A DNA stretch of 64,000 bases from Pelomonas parva (GCF_043555835.1 NZ_JBIGHV010000001.1:434001-498000); one strand, 5' to 3'; shown: positions 17,781 to 27,363, counted from the stretch's first letter. Made by a program: numbers and translations. The notes: generated by a model not told the origin, from the letters alone.

Positions 17781-17875
17781 CCCCTACCGGCTTCGCCGGC
17801 CCCCTCAAGGGGGCGTCGCCAGTGGCCCGGCAAAGCCGGTTCCACGGCGCCCGCTGCAGGGGCTCGCGGGCTTCG
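17781..17875. repeat. Burkholderiales-type palindromic intergenic repeat between moaA and mobA
   Basis: Two adjacent perfect hairpins are visible: CCGGC-TTC-GCCGG (17787-17799) and CCCCC-TCAA-GGGGG (17800-17813), followed by further GC-rich inverted segments up to about 17875. Such elements are scattered through intergenic regions of this order. It could act as an RNA hairpin that tempers moaA-mobA readthrough. Confidence 0.6.
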
Positions 17876-17887
17876 CCGCGAGCAGTC

Positions 17888-18451
17888 ATGACTGCTGCGA
17901 TGTTTGGGTTGGTGCTGGCTGGTGGTCGCGGCATACGCATGGGCGGCGCAGACAAGGGCTTGCAGTTGCTGGACGGCAGGCCGCTGGTGTCGCATGTCAT
18001 GGCCCGCCTGGCGCCGCAGGCCGGCCGCGTGCTGATCAGCGCCAATCGCAACCTCGACGCCTACGCCGCCTTCGGCCACCCCGTCCTCACCGACCCGCCC
18101 GGCCTCGAATTCGCCGGCCCGCTCGCCGGCATGCTGGCCGGCCTGAGCGCGATCCCTGAAGACGCCTGGCTGCTAACCGCGCCCTGTGACTGCCCTCACC
18201 TGCCCGCCAACCTGGCCGAACGACTGATGGCACAGGCCCAGCCGCACGGCCTGGCCTTTGCGCAGGCCGCGCGCGAGCACCCGTCGCACGCGCTGCTGCA
18301 CGCCCGCCTGCGCGAGCCGCTGACGGCCTATTTAAACGGCGGCGGGCGCGCCGTGCTGCGCTGGATGCTGGCCCAGCCGCACGGTGTGGCCCGCTTCGAC
18401 GACGAGGCCGCCTTCGCCAACCTCAACCACGTCGCCGACCTGCATGGCTGA
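17888..18451 (+). CDS. mobA: Molybdenum cofactor guanylyltransferase MobA
   Basis: It transfers GMP from GTP to molybdopterin to make the guanine dinucleotide cofactor. The 187-residue protein begins with the nucleotide-binding loop LVLAGGRGIRMGGADKGLQ; the metal-binding region TAPCDCPHLPANLA follows. The start at 17888 puts the loop at the N-terminus as in MobA; an upstream in-frame ATG at 17822 would add translated repeat sequence. It overlaps the following acetyltransferase gene by eight bases. Confidence 0.92.
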   Translation: MTAAMFGLVLAGGRGIRMGGADKGLQLLDGRPLVSHVMARLAPQAGRVLISANRNLDAYAAFGHPVLTDPPGLEFAGPLAGMLAGLSAIPEDAWLLTAPCDCPHLPANLAERLMAQAQPHGLAFAQAAREHPSHALLHARLREPLTAYLNGGGRAVLRWMLAQPHGVARFDDEAAFANLNHVADLHG

Positions 18452-18965
18452 GATCACCCTGCGCCCCATGCTGGAGCCGGACCTGCTCGCCTACAAGGCG
18501 CTGCGCGATGCGATGCTCACCGGCCACCCCGAGGCCTTCACGTCCGACGCCGAGACCGAGCGCCAGCGCGACCTCGCCAGTTACCGCAGCCGCCTGGCCG
18601 GCGGCCTGGGCGGCGGCACGCTGTTCACGCTGCTGGCGCTGGACGGCCCCCGCGTCATCGGCGCGCTGACCTGCGAGCGCGAACCGCGCCGCAAGGTGCA
18701 GCACATCGCCCATCTCGTCGGCATGATGGTGGCGGACACCCACCGGGGCCGCGGCATCGGCCGGGCGCTGCTGGCAGGCGCCATCGCCCGACTGCAAGCG
18801 ACGGCCGGGCTGGCGCAGGTCACGCTCAGCGTGACGACCGGCAACCGCGCCGCCGTAGGCCTGTACGAAAGCGCCGGTTTCACCCGTTACGGCCGCCTGC
18901 CCGACGCCGTGCGCCTGCCCGACGGGCGGCGCCTGGACAAGGACTTGATGCTGCTAAGGCTGTAG
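18444..18965 (+). CDS. GNAT-family N-acetyltransferase
   Basis: A 173-residue acetyltransferase. The acetyl-CoA-binding motif A is VGMMVADTHRGRGIGRALLAGAIARLQ and motif B contains LSVTTGNRAAVGLYESAGF. The substrate cannot be read from the sequence. Its ATG overlaps the 3' end of mobA, so it is probably co-transcribed with mobA. The 3' end overlaps the convergent YceI-like gene by 12 bases. Confidence 0.85.
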   Translation: MAEITLRPMLEPDLLAYKALRDAMLTGHPEAFTSDAETERQRDLASYRSRLAGGLGGGTLFTLLALDGPRVIGALTCEREPRRKVQHIAHLVGMMVADTHRGRGIGRALLAGAIARLQATAGLAQVTLSVTTGNRAAVGLYESAGFTRYGRLPDAVRLPDGRRLDKDLMLLRL

Positions 18966-19556
18966 CAGTTCGAACTGCACCACCAGCGCATCCTGCACGG
19001 CCAGCAGCCCGCCCAGCACGGTGAACGGCCGGATGCCGAAGTCGCTCTGGCGGACGACCAGCTCGCCCCGCGCGCGCCGCCCATCCACCTCGGCCACGAA
19101 CCATTGCCGCCGCGTCACGCCGTGCAGCGTGACCTCCGCCTCCACCGCGCGCCGCCCGCCCTCGCCCACCTGCTGCAGCGCGCGCACGACCACCTCGGGG
19201 TGGGCCGCCGCGTCCAGCGCCTTCAGCAGATTGGCGCGCGTGCCGGCACGGGCCTCGTCGTCCATGCTGCTGGCGAAGGCCGCGCCGAGGCGCTCCCGCA
19301 GCGCCGGCGGGTCGATGGCCAGCGCGTCGAGACGAAACCTCAGCATTGGCCCGCCGGCCGCCCATTGCACGCGAAGGTCTGCCGCCCGCAGCACATGGTT
19401 GTGGCCCAGGCGCGCCGCCGTGCCGCCGCGGAAGACGAGGATATGCAGCTCGTCGGTGGACGAGACCGGAGGCGCCGGCAGCGGCGCCGACGCACAGCCT
19501 GCGAGCAGGGCCAGACCCAGCAGCAGACCTCGGCGGTAGATGATTTGCGGGCTCAA
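18954..19556 (-). CDS. YceI-like exported lipoprotein of unknown function
   Basis: The sequence after a signal peptide ending in a lipobox (LALLAGC) resembles the YceI lipocalin-like fold, with LGHNH early and a run of alternating strands ending FGIRPFTVLGGLLAVQDALVVQF. YceI proteins bind polyisoprenoids or amphipathic ligands in the periplasm; here the lipobox suggests a membrane-anchored version. The start is uncertain: a TTG at 19556 places the signal peptide correctly, while the nearest upstream ATG at 19622 would add 22 residues without signal character. Function is inferred only at fold level. Confidence 0.6.
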   Translation of the reverse strand: MSPQIIYRRGLLLGLALLAGCASAPLPAPPVSSTDELHILVFRGGTAARLGHNHVLRAADLRVQWAAGGPMLRFRLDALAIDPPALRERLGAAFASSMDDEARAGTRANLLKALDAAAHPEVVVRALQQVGEGGRRAVEAEVTLHGVTRRQWFVAEVDGRRARGELVVRQSDFGIRPFTVLGGLLAVQDALVVQFELLQP

Positions 19557-19653
19557 ACTGGGGCTTTCTCTGAGGTTTTGTGCACCGAAGCGCGGCGTTC
19601 CTGGATCAGGCTGGACTAGCATAGCCACCATCCAAAAGATGGAGGCCCGCACC

Positions 19654-20196
19654 ATGGCCAGCCTGTTCCGCCCCGCGCTCGACCTGATGGCGCAATACGC
19701 CGCCTATCACCGCGACCGCCGCAACATCACCACCCACTTCATCGGCATCCCGCTGATCGTCTTCGCCATCAGCGCGCTGCTCGCGCGTGCCGAGTTCGCG
19801 CTGGGCGACACGCCGATGAACGCGGCCATCGTGCTGTGGGCGCTGTCGGCGCTCTGGTATCTGACCCGCGGCAACCTCATGCTGGGCGCGGCGACCGCCA
19901 TCGTCAACGGCGTGCTGACGGCGCTGGCCATGACCGTCGCGGCACAAGGCTCGACAACCGGCTGGCTGGCCATCTCGCTGGGCGCCTTCGTCATCGGCTG
20001 GGTATTCCAGTTCATCGGCCACTACTACGAGGGCCGCAAGCCCGCCTTCGTGGACGACCTCGTCGGCCTGCTGGTCGGGCCGATGTTCGTCGTCGGCGAG
20101 GCCATGTTCATGCTCGGCTGGGGCCGGCCGATGCTGGAAGAGATTGAACGCCGCGTCGGCCCGACGCATCTGCGCGACCTCGCCCACCCGGTCTGA
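19654..20196 (+). CDS. DUF962/Mpo1-like integral membrane protein
   Basis: A 180-residue protein with four or five hydrophobic helices. It has the family markers QYAAYHRDRRNITTHFIGIPLIV near the start and VGPMFVVGEAMFMLGWG near the end, matching the YGL010w/Mpo1 (DUF962) family. In yeast Mpo1 is an iron-dependent dioxygenase of 2-hydroxy fatty acids; the conserved N-terminal and mid-protein histidines (HRD, THFIG, IGHYYEG) are present, but bacterial function is not established. A GGAGG ribosome site fixes the start. Confidence 0.8.
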   Translation: MASLFRPALDLMAQYAAYHRDRRNITTHFIGIPLIVFAISALLARAEFALGDTPMNAAIVLWALSALWYLTRGNLMLGAATAIVNGVLTALAMTVAAQGSTTGWLAISLGAFVIGWVFQFIGHYYEGRKPAFVDDLVGLLVGPMFVVGEAMFMLGWGRPMLEEIERRVGPTHLRDLAHPV

Positions 20197-20206
20197 CCGA
20201 GCGTCA

Positions 20207-21220
20207 ATGGCCGGCGTTCTCGTCATGGGCGCCGGCTCGGTGGGCTGCTTCATCGGCGGCCTGACGCAGCTGGCCGGCGTGCCAGTCCACTTCGTCGGCC
20301 GCCCGCGCGTGCTGGGCGCTCTTCGCAAGCAAGGCCTTCGCCTGACCGACATGGACGGCCTGGACCGCCGCATTCCCGCCCTCGACCTGCGCCTGCACGA
20401 CGAGCCCCCCGCCGGCCTCAAGCCCGACCTGGTGCTGCTGTGCGTGAAGTCCGGCGCCACGGCCGAGGCGGCCACGGCGCTGGGCCTGACGCTGCCGCAG
20501 GGCACGCCGGTCGTCAGCCTGCAGAACGGCATCGGCAATGCGACGCTGGCCCGCGCTGCCGTGCCGCAGCTGCACTGGCATGCCGGCATGGTGCCCTTCA
20601 ACATCGCCGAGCTGGCGCCGGGCCACTACCACCGTGGCACCGGCGGCGCGCTGGCAGCCGAGGCGGCAGCGGGCGACGCCGCACTGGCCGCGTGGAAGAC
20701 CGCGCTGGGCCGCGTCGGCATGGGCCTGGCGCTGCACGCCGACCTCGCGCCGGTGCAGTGGGGCAAGCTGCTGCTGAACCTGAACAACCCGGTCAATGCG
20801 CTGTCCGGTCGGCCGCTGCGCGACGAGTTGCTGGAACGCGGCTACCGCCGCGTGCTGGCCGCGTTGCAGCAGGAGGCGCTGGACCTGCTCGACGCTGCGC
20901 AGCGCCCCGTGGCCCAGCTCACGCCGCTGCCACCGCGCCGGCTGCTGGTGCTGCTGCGCCTGCCCACGCCGCTGTTCCGCCTCGCTGCCGCGCGCATGCT
21001 GCGCGTCGACGCCCAGGCGCGTTCCAGCATGGCCGACGACCTGGCCCACGGCCGGCCGACGGAGATCGACGCGCTGTGCGGCGAGGTCGTGCGCCTGGCG
21101 CACAGCCTGCATCGCAGTGCGCCGCTGAATGCGCGCATGCAGGCGCTGGTGGAGGCCTGGCCGCGGCGGCGCCGGGCCTACTCGCCGACAGAGCTGCTGC
21201 AGGCGCTCGGGCTGGCCTGA
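20207..21220 (+). CDS. 2-dehydropantoate 2-reductase family protein (PanE/ApbA-like)
   Basis: A 337-residue NADPH-dependent ketopantoate-reductase-like protein. The N-terminal Rossmann loop is VLVMGAGSVGCFIGG, then VKSGATAEAATAL and the catalytic-domain block VSLQNGIGN. In the C-terminal helical domain KLLLNLNNPVNALSG carries the catalytic Lys and Asn region, followed by RSSMADDLAHGRPTEIDALCGEV. Several paralogues of this family exist in Burkholderiales, so panE as the pantothenate enzyme is likely but not proven. Confidence 0.82.
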   Translation: MAGVLVMGAGSVGCFIGGLTQLAGVPVHFVGRPRVLGALRKQGLRLTDMDGLDRRIPALDLRLHDEPPAGLKPDLVLLCVKSGATAEAATALGLTLPQGTPVVSLQNGIGNATLARAAVPQLHWHAGMVPFNIAELAPGHYHRGTGGALAAEAAAGDAALAAWKTALGRVGMGLALHADLAPVQWGKLLLNLNNPVNALSGRPLRDELLERGYRRVLAALQQEALDLLDAAQRPVAQLTPLPPRRLLVLLRLPTPLFRLAAARMLRVDAQARSSMADDLAHGRPTEIDALCGEVVRLAHSLHRSAPLNARMQALVEAWPRRRRAYSPTELLQALGLA

Positions 21221-21248
21221 ACGGGGCGGCGCGGCCTCTGCACAACAT

Positions 21249-21299
21249 CGCAAGCAAAACCGAAGCGACATTCAGGCACCGCCTGCGCGCAGGCTTGCG
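21249..21299. promoter_or_regulatory. Nested inverted repeat in the leader of the terC-like gene
   Basis: CGCAAGC (21249-21255) pairs with GCTTGCG (21293-21299). Next to the right arm is the 14-bp perfect palindrome GCCTGCGCGCAGGC (21281-21294). It lies 36 bases before the TerC start and could be an operator or a leader hairpin. The consensus of the manganese-sensing yybP-ykoY RNA, often found before terC, was not recognised. Confidence 0.35.
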
Positions 21300-21334
21300 A
21301 CAATCAGCGGCTTTGTTGCCTGCCCGACGCCGCC

Positions 21335-22102
21335 ATGCTTGAACTCCTGTCCAACCCGCAGACCTGGATTGCCTTTGCCACACTGACCGCGCTGGAGCTG
21401 GTGCTGGGCATCGACAACATCATCTTCATCAGCATCCTGGTGGACAAGCTGCCCAAGGCCCGGCAGGAGGTGGCGCGGCGCCTGGGCCTGTTCATGGCCA
21501 TGTTCATGCGCATCGCGCTGCTGCTGCTGCTGGCCTGGATCGTCGGCCTGGTGGAGCCGTTGTTCACACTGCCCGTCATCGACAAGGGCATCTCGGGGCG
21601 AGACCTCATCCTCATCGGCGGCGGCCTGTTCCTGATCTGGAAGAGCACGGCCGAGATCCACGGCTCGCTCGAAGGCGAGGACGACACCACCGCCGACGGC
21701 GCCCGGGCCGCCAAGGCGGCTTTCACCTCGGTGATCCTGCAGATCATGGTCATCGACCTGGTGTTCTCGCTGGACTCCATCATTACCGCCGTCGGCATGG
21801 TCGACGACGTGCGCATCATGATCGCGGCCGTGGTTGCCTCGGTGGGCTTGATGATGCTGTTCGCCAGCGCCATCGGCCGCTTCGTGTCCGACCACCCGAC
21901 CATCAAGATGCTGGCGCTGAGCTTCCTGGTCGTCGTCGGTGTCGTGCTCGTGGCCGACGGCTTCGGCCACCCGGTGCCCAAGGGCTACATCTACTTCGCG
22001 ATGGCCTTCTCGCTGGGCGTCGAGATGATCAACATCAAGATGCGCAAGAAGACCGCCACCGCGGTCAAGCTGCGCCAGCAGATCCCGGGCGGCGAGGAGT
22101 AA
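21335..22102 (+). CDS. TerC-family integral membrane protein (metal exporter type)
   Basis: A 255-residue polytopic protein of the TerC/YkoY family, whose studied members export manganese or help load exported metalloenzymes. The paired acidic transmembrane motifs are present: LELVLGIDNIIFISIL near residues 20-35 and IMVIDLVFSLDSIITAVGM near 138-156. The charged loop between them (SLEGEDDTTADGAR) is typical. It has no link to a tellurite operon, so a housekeeping metal role is more likely than tellurite resistance. Confidence 0.88.
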   Translation: MLELLSNPQTWIAFATLTALELVLGIDNIIFISILVDKLPKARQEVARRLGLFMAMFMRIALLLLLAWIVGLVEPLFTLPVIDKGISGRDLILIGGGLFLIWKSTAEIHGSLEGEDDTTADGARAAKAAFTSVILQIMVIDLVFSLDSIITAVGMVDDVRIMIAAVVASVGLMMLFASAIGRFVSDHPTIKMLALSFLVVVGVVLVADGFGHPVPKGYIYFAMAFSLGVEMINIKMRKKTATAVKLRQQIPGGEE

Positions 22103-22127
22103 GGCGCGGGATGCGCTGCGGCGGCGC

Positions 22128-22346
22128 TCAGCGTCGCCCGGCGCCGACCAGCACCAGCACACCGCCCACGATGCCGGCAATGCCCAGCCACATCGGGATG
22201 TTGACGGACTTCTCCTCCGTGACATTGATCTCCAGCGGGCCGATCTTGGCGGCGGTCTTCTCGTCCTTGTACGAGAACCCGCCGTAAGCCAGCGCGAGTA
22301 CGCCGCCGACGATCAGGGCCAGGGCGATTGCACGCAAACCGTTCAT
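22128..22346 (-). CDS. DUF3185-family small membrane protein
   Basis: A 72-residue protein with two transmembrane helices (residues about 4-22 and 51-69) separated by a polar segment KDEKTAAKIGPLEINVTEE. This matches the DUF3185 family of unknown function. The ATG at 22346 has a GGAGGTTTCT ribosome region; an upstream ATG at 22406 would add non-hydrophobic sequence. It converges with the terC-like gene. Confidence 0.75.
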   Translation of the reverse strand: MNGLRAIALALIVGGVLALAYGGFSYKDEKTAAKIGPLEINVTEEKSVNIPMWLGIAGIVGGVLVLVGAGRR

Positions 22347-22472
22347 AGAAACCTCCAGAGATTGTTGAGACACGCGCGGTCCCACCGCCGTGCGACTGGA
22401 GTACACCGCCCGCGCCCCGCGCCGCCTGTAGGACGCCGCGAGGGGGGCATGTCGGTTGCTGGCGCTTACGCG

Positions 22473-23304
22473 TCAGGTCGCCCAGATGCGCGGGTCGCCG
22501 CCGGGCAGCGCCCACAGCCGCTCGCGCCACAGCGCCCTCACCCGGCGCAAGGCCAGCGTGACGGCCTCGACCTCGTCACCGACGACGCGCATCAGCAGCA
22601 CCGCGCCGCGCGGGCCGGCCAGGTGGGTGATGCCGCTGAGCGGCACGTCGGCAAGCAGCGCACGGCTGTCGGCCAGCAGCGCGTCGGCTTCGGCCAGCGT
22701 GCGGGTCTGGGCATAGGCCAGCGTGCCCAGCACGCGCTTGCCGACCAGGCCGCAGGGGCCGTCCAGCAAGGCCTTGTCGGCCGCATCCAGCCAGCCCCGG
22801 TCCAGCCATTGGCCGCTGATCTCCAGGTGCTGCAGCAGCTTGCCGGCATCAAAGTGCTGGCCCGCTGCCGGCAAGCCCAGGCCCAACACCTCGGTCGCGA
22901 ACAGGCTGGCGCCAGGTGCGAGGCTGAGCCTGACCTCGTTGCGCGCGATGCAGTTGGGATAGGCCAGCGTCTCCTGCGGCAGCCATTCCAGCCGCGCGCC
23001 TTCGCCCACGCTGGCGTGCACGACCTGCGCCGCCTCGCCCGCGTTGGAACGGTAGAAGCGCGTCGCCGCCGGTGTGGTGACGAGCAGGTGGGCGCCGGGT
23101 TCGACGTCGATACGGATGTCCAGGCGGTCGCCACCGACAAGCCCGCCAGGCGGATGCACCAGCACCGCGTGAGCGATGCGGTTGGTCTCCGGGTAGAGCG
23201 TCTTCAGCAGCCGCAGAGGGCCGTCGTGGCGGGCATGCACGCGAGTCGCGCCGCTGCCGTCACGCGCGGCGCTCAGCGTCAGCCGTGCGGGCCAACGGAT
23301 GAGA

Positions 23305-23312
<8 letters not shown>
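22473..23312 (-). CDS. ureD: Urease accessory protein UreD
   Basis: UreD binds apo-urease and recruits UreF and UreG for nickel insertion. The 279-residue protein has family blocks TLYPETNRIAHAVLVHPPGGLVGGD and LEWLPQETLAYPNC. It is the last gene of ureE-F-G-D and overlaps the end of ureG by eight bases. In most Burkholderiales ureD precedes ureA, so its place at the end of the accessory genes is unusual. Confidence 0.92.
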
Positions 23313-23951
<639 letters not shown>

Positions 23952-23955
<4 letters not shown>

Positions 23956-24635
23956 GAGCGGAAAAGTCGGGAGTATTGGGTTTCGTGGCGGGCGCCGTGG
24001 ATGCCCAGCAGCGGCGCAAAAGCCATGGGCTCGGGCACAGTCAGCGCCGTCTCAACGGCTGGCGGGATGGCGTGCACGAGCCGTGCCAGCAGGCGCTGCC
24101 CGGCGGTCTGGCCCAGCGGCACGCTGCGCACGGCGGCCTGCATCAGGTTCTCGGCCCAGCCAAAGGCGATGGCCTGCAGCGCGGGCTGCAGCGCGGCGCC
24201 CCGCGAGGCGGCGGCGGCACCCATGACGACTGGCCAGGTCGGCGCGGGCTTGAGCTGTTGCAGCAACGGCAGCACAGCGGCGCCGGGGATCAGGCCTTGC
24301 ATCCAGACCAGCAGGCTGCGCCCCATCTGCTGGGCCTGCTGCAGGCCCTCGCTGGTCTCGCGCGTCTGCAGCGTCCAGGCATTCAGCTCGGCCAGCCGTG
24401 CGCCGTCGAGCGCCAGCGTGGCGGCATGCGCGGCCGCCGCAACGGGCAGCTCGGCGCGCGCCTGCACGAGTTCAAGCTGGTTCAGCAGCCAGTCGCCGGC
24501 GCTGGTCTCGTCATGCACGATGCCGGCATCGACGGCCGCTTCCAGGCCTTCCGAATAGCTGAAGCCGCCCACCGGCAGCGCGGGCGAGGCGAGCCAGAGC
24601 AGGTGCAGCAACGAGGCGTCAGTGCTTGTGGTCAT
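23952..24635 (-). CDS. ureF: Urease accessory protein UreF
   Basis: UreF regulates UreG GTPase activity within the UreDFG complex. The N-terminal ASPALPVGGFSYSEGLEAAVD is diagnostic. The start at 24635 lies 17 bases inside the ureE 3' end, and the longer open frame to 24788 merely reads the His-rich tail of ureE in another frame. At 227 residues the length is normal. Confidence 0.92.
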
Positions 24636-25233
24636 GACCGTGGTCGTGACCGCAGCCGGGGCCGTGCACATGGCCGTCGTCGTGCGCCTTGACGGGAATG
24701 GCCAGCGGCTTGCGAACGGGCGCGGGCTCGTGATGGTCGTGGGCGTGATCGTGGCCATGGTGGTGGCCATGCCCGGCGCCTTCGCCATAAGCCCCGCCCT
24801 CGGGCTCGAAGGCCGCCTGGGCTTCGGTCACGATCAGATGCTGGCGGCGCAGCATCTCGGCCAGCACGGGGTCGGGCTCGAACTGCAGCAGCGCCGGCTG
24901 CAATTCCAGCGGCACATGCCGGTTGCCGAGGTGGTAGGCGGCGCGCAGCAGGTCGAACGGCGAGCCGTGCTCGGCGCAGTGGCGCACCTGCAGCACCGGC
25001 TGGGCGGAGGCGATGACACGCACGAGCGTGCCGTCTTCGGCCACGAGCACATCACCGCCGCGCAGCGTCGTGCCACGCGGCAGCACGACGCCAATCTCGC
25101 GGCCGGTGGAATCGGTGGCCGAGAAGCGGCTCTTGCTGCGCGTGTCCCAGTCGAGTTCAAGGGTAGGCGCGCGCTTGACGAGCACGGCGGCGAGACCGGC
25201 ACCGCCGGCAATGCGTTTGGAGGCGTGGATCAT
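24619..25233 (-). CDS. ureE: Urease accessory nickel metallochaperone UreE, His-rich tail
   Basis: UreE delivers nickel to the urease assembly complex. The 204-residue protein has the N-terminal peptide-binding domain with DSTGREIGVVLPRGTTLRGGDVL and the C-terminal metal-binding domain with AYHLGNRHVPLELQ, where the conserved dimer-interface His lies. Two histidine clusters follow (HGHHHGHDHAHDHH and HVHGPGCGHDHGHDHKH), giving high nickel storage capacity. It heads ureE-F-G-D, about 18 kb away from ureC on the same strand. Confidence 0.95.
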   Translation of the reverse strand: MIHASKRIAGGAGLAAVLVKRAPTLELDWDTRSKSRFSATDSTGREIGVVLPRGTTLRGGDVLVAEDGTLVRVIASAQPVLQVRHCAEHGSPFDLLRAAYHLGNRHVPLELQPALLQFEPDPVLAEMLRRQHLIVTEAQAAFEPEGGAYGEGAGHGHHHGHDHAHDHHEPAPVRKPLAIPVKAHDDGHVHGPGCGHDHGHDHKH

Positions 25234-25274
25234 GGGCTTGTCAGCGGAACGAAGTGTCGGATAGTATTACAAAC

Positions 25275-25282
25275 GTTATAAC
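25275..25282. promoter_or_regulatory. Short palindrome in the promoter of the AbrB/Doc toxin-antitoxin pair
   Basis: GTTATAAC, an 8-bp perfect dyad in a locally AT-rich stretch (25260-25282), lies 14 bases before the antitoxin start and just upstream of its GAAGGGG ribosome site. Toxin-antitoxin operons of this type are autoregulated through such sites. The same 63-base gap must also hold the ureE promoter on the other strand. Confidence 0.4.
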
Positions 25283-25296
25283 TCGAAGGGGTCGCG

Positions 25297-25521
25297 ATGA
25301 GCGCGCTCAAGGTAACCCAAATCGGCAACTCGCTCGGCGTGATCTTGCCCAAGGAAGTGCTCGCCCGTTTGAAAGTGGAGAAGGGTGACGTGCTCTACCT
25401 CTCCGACGCCGTCAACGGCGTGCTGATCTCGCCCTACAGCCCGGAGTTCGAGCAACAGATGGACGCGGCACGCAGCATCATGAAGAAGCGCCGCGCCGTG
25501 CTGCGGGAGCTTGCCAAATGA
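25297..25521 (+). CDS. AbrB/MazE-type antitoxin
   Basis: A 74-residue DNA-binding antitoxin. The N-terminal swapped-hairpin domain KVTQIGNSLGVILPKEVLARLKVEKGDVLYL is the AbrB/MazE fold; the C-terminal segment after residue 50 would bind and neutralise the toxin. It overlaps the following Doc-like toxin gene by four bases (ATGA), the usual antitoxin-first order. Confidence 0.88.
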   Translation: MSALKVTQIGNSLGVILPKEVLARLKVEKGDVLYLSDAVNGVLISPYSPEFEQQMDAARSIMKKRRAVLRELAK

Positions 25522-25913
25522 GCGAGCGCGCGTGGCGCTGGCTGAGCGCCGACGTGCTGAGGGCCATTCACCATGAGCAGTTGGCCGAGCATGGGGGCGC
25601 AGCGGGTGTTCGTGATGAAGGCTTGTTCGAGTCAGCGGTAGCGCGGCCACAGAACCTGGTGGCCTACGGGCACCCCGACGTTTTCGAACTGGCTGCCGCA
25701 TACGCAGTCGGTTTGGCCAAGAACCACCCCTTCATCGATGGCAACAAACGCACGGCCTACGTCGCCATGGAGTTGTTCCTCTGGCTCAATGGCCTGGAAC
25801 TGCTGGCGACCGACGCGGATTGCGTCATCACCATGCTGGGTGTCGCCGCCAGCCAGATCAGCGAGGCCGAACTGGCCGACTGGCTGCGGCAGCAGACCGA
25901 GCCGATTGCCTGA
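25518..25913 (+). CDS. Fic/Doc-family toxin
   Basis: A 131-residue death-on-curing (Doc) type protein. The Fic motif HPFIDGNKRTAYVAMELFL is intact; Doc proteins use it to phosphorylate elongation factor Tu. The N-terminal block LSADVLRAIHHEQLAEHGG and GLFESAVARPQNL are typical of the Doc subgroup. Paired with the AbrB-type antitoxin just upstream, it forms a type II toxin-antitoxin module at one edge of the accessory region between ureE and ureC. Confidence 0.9.
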   Translation: MSERAWRWLSADVLRAIHHEQLAEHGGAAGVRDEGLFESAVARPQNLVAYGHPDVFELAAAYAVGLAKNHPFIDGNKRTAYVAMELFLWLNGLELLATDADCVITMLGVAASQISEAELADWLRQQTEPIA

Positions 25914-25931
25914 CCCCTCAAGAGACCGCAC

Positions 25932-26750
25932 ATGACCGCTCCCCATCTGGAAACCCTCACTCTCTCGATTGAGGAACACATCGCCACCGTCCGCCTGAAC
26001 CGCCCCGACAAGGCGAACGCGATGAACGCGGCGATGTGGCAGGACATCCGCCGCGCCTTCGACTGGATCGACGGTCAGCCCGAGGCCCGCGTGGCGGTGC
26101 TGGAAGGCGAAGGCAAACACTTCACCGCCGGCATCGACCTGGCCATGATGATGGGCATCGCCCCGCAGATCGCCGACCCCTGCGACGGCCGCACGCGCGA
26201 GAGCCTGCGCCGCGTCATCCTCGACATGCAGGACACCCTCACCAGCCTGGAGCGCTGCCGCAAGCCCGTGCTCGCGGCCATCCACGGCGCCTGCGTGGGC
26301 GGCGGCATCGACCTGATCTGCGCCGCCGACATGCGCTACTGCAGCGCCGACGCCTACTTCTCCATCAAGGAGATCGACATCGGCATGGTGGCCGACGTCG
26401 GCACGCTGCAACGCCTGCCCAAGCTGATCGGCTCGCAGGGCCTGGTGCGTGAGTTGGCCTACACGGGCCGGCGCGTGGAGTCAGCCGAGGCGCGCGACGT
26501 GGGCCTCGTCAACCGCGTGTTCGACAGCCGCGAGGCGCTGCAGTCGGGCGTGCGCGAGATCGCCGCCGCCATCGCCACCAAGTCGCCGCTGTCCATCCGC
26601 GGCACCAAGGAACAGCTGAACTATGCGCGTGACCATTCGGTCGCCGACGGCCTCAACCACATCGCGACCTGGAACGCGGCGATGCTGATGAGCGAGGACC
26701 TGAGCAAGGCCATGATGGCCGGCAAGTCGACACCGTCGTTCCGCGACTGA
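25932..26750 (+). CDS. Crotonase-family enzyme, probably delta(3,5)-delta(2,4)-dienoyl-CoA isomerase
   Basis: A 272-residue enoyl-CoA hydratase/isomerase superfamily protein. The oxyanion-hole stretches are KHFTAGIDLAMMM and HGACVGGGIDLICAADMRY; the region SIKEIDIGMVADVGTLQRLPK has Asp/Glu positions like mammalian ECH1 rather than the two-Glu pattern of classical hydratases. It would help beta-oxidation of odd-position unsaturated fatty acids. It starts 18 bases after the Doc toxin but is functionally unrelated. Confidence 0.8.
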   Translation: MTAPHLETLTLSIEEHIATVRLNRPDKANAMNAAMWQDIRRAFDWIDGQPEARVAVLEGEGKHFTAGIDLAMMMGIAPQIADPCDGRTRESLRRVILDMQDTLTSLERCRKPVLAAIHGACVGGGIDLICAADMRYCSADAYFSIKEIDIGMVADVGTLQRLPKLIGSQGLVRELAYTGRRVESAEARDVGLVNRVFDSREALQSGVREIAAAIATKSPLSIRGTKEQLNYARDHSVADGLNHIATWNAAMLMSEDLSKAMMAGKSTPSFRD

Positions 26751-26817
26751 ACACGGCGCGAGGGTCATCGGGCGCAACGTCAGCACGACTCGATCTTGCC
26801 GCCCAGAATGCCTGGCC

Positions 26818-27363
26818 ATGAGAAGCCTCATTGCCTGCCTGCTCTGCCTGCTGCTCGCCCCGGCCTGGGCGCTGGACCTGCGCAACGGCGATGTGCTGAT
26901 CTATCGCCACGCACTGGCGCCGGGCGGCGGTGACCCGGCCGGCCTGAAGCTCGGCGACTGCGGCACTCAGCGCAACCTCAGCGCCGCCGGCCGCGCACAA
27001 GCGCGGCAGATCGGCGCGGCCCTGCGCCAGCGCCTGGGCGCGCTGCGCGTGGCCGAGGTCTGGGCCTCGCCCTGGTGCCGCACGCTGGAGACCGCGCGCC
27101 TGGCCTTCCCCGGCCTGCCGGTGCGTGAGCAGCCCGCCTTCGGCTCCTTCTTCCAGCAGCCCGAGCGCGAAGCGCAGATGCTGGGCAGCGCGCGCGAACA
27201 GTTGGCCGGCTGGCGCGGGCCGGGCGTGCTGGTGGTCGTCACGCACCAGGTGACGATCACCGGGCTGAGCGGCATCTTCCCGGCGTCGGGTGAAGGTGTC
27301 GCCATGCGCTGGACGGCCGGGCGCACCGAGGTGCTGGGGCGTCTGCAAGCGCCGCCACACTGA
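26818..27363 (+). CDS. Exported histidine phosphatase family protein
   Basis: A 181-residue member of the phosphoglycerate mutase/histidine phosphatase superfamily with a Sec signal (LIACLLCLLLAPAWA). The phosphohistidine is in LIYRHALAPGGGDP (the usual RHG reads RHA); the second Arg is in WASPWCRTLETA and the second His in VVVTHQVTITGLSG. The substrate is unknown; the signal peptide points to the periplasm. The conserved glycine after the catalytic His is changed, as in several periplasmic members. Confidence 0.8.
   Translation: MRSLIACLLCLLLAPAWALDLRNGDVLIYRHALAPGGGDPAGLKLGDCGTQRNLSAAGRAQARQIGAALRQRLGALRVAEVWASPWCRTLETARLAFPGLPVREQPAFGSFFQQPEREAQMLGSAREQLAGWRGPGVLVVVTHQVTITGLSGIFPASGEGVAMRWTAGRTEVLGRLQAPPH

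Noticed and set aside
21221..21334. Possible yybP-ykoY manganese riboswitch before the terC-like gene
   Set aside because: Only inverted repeats are present; the conserved internal loops of that RNA were not found.
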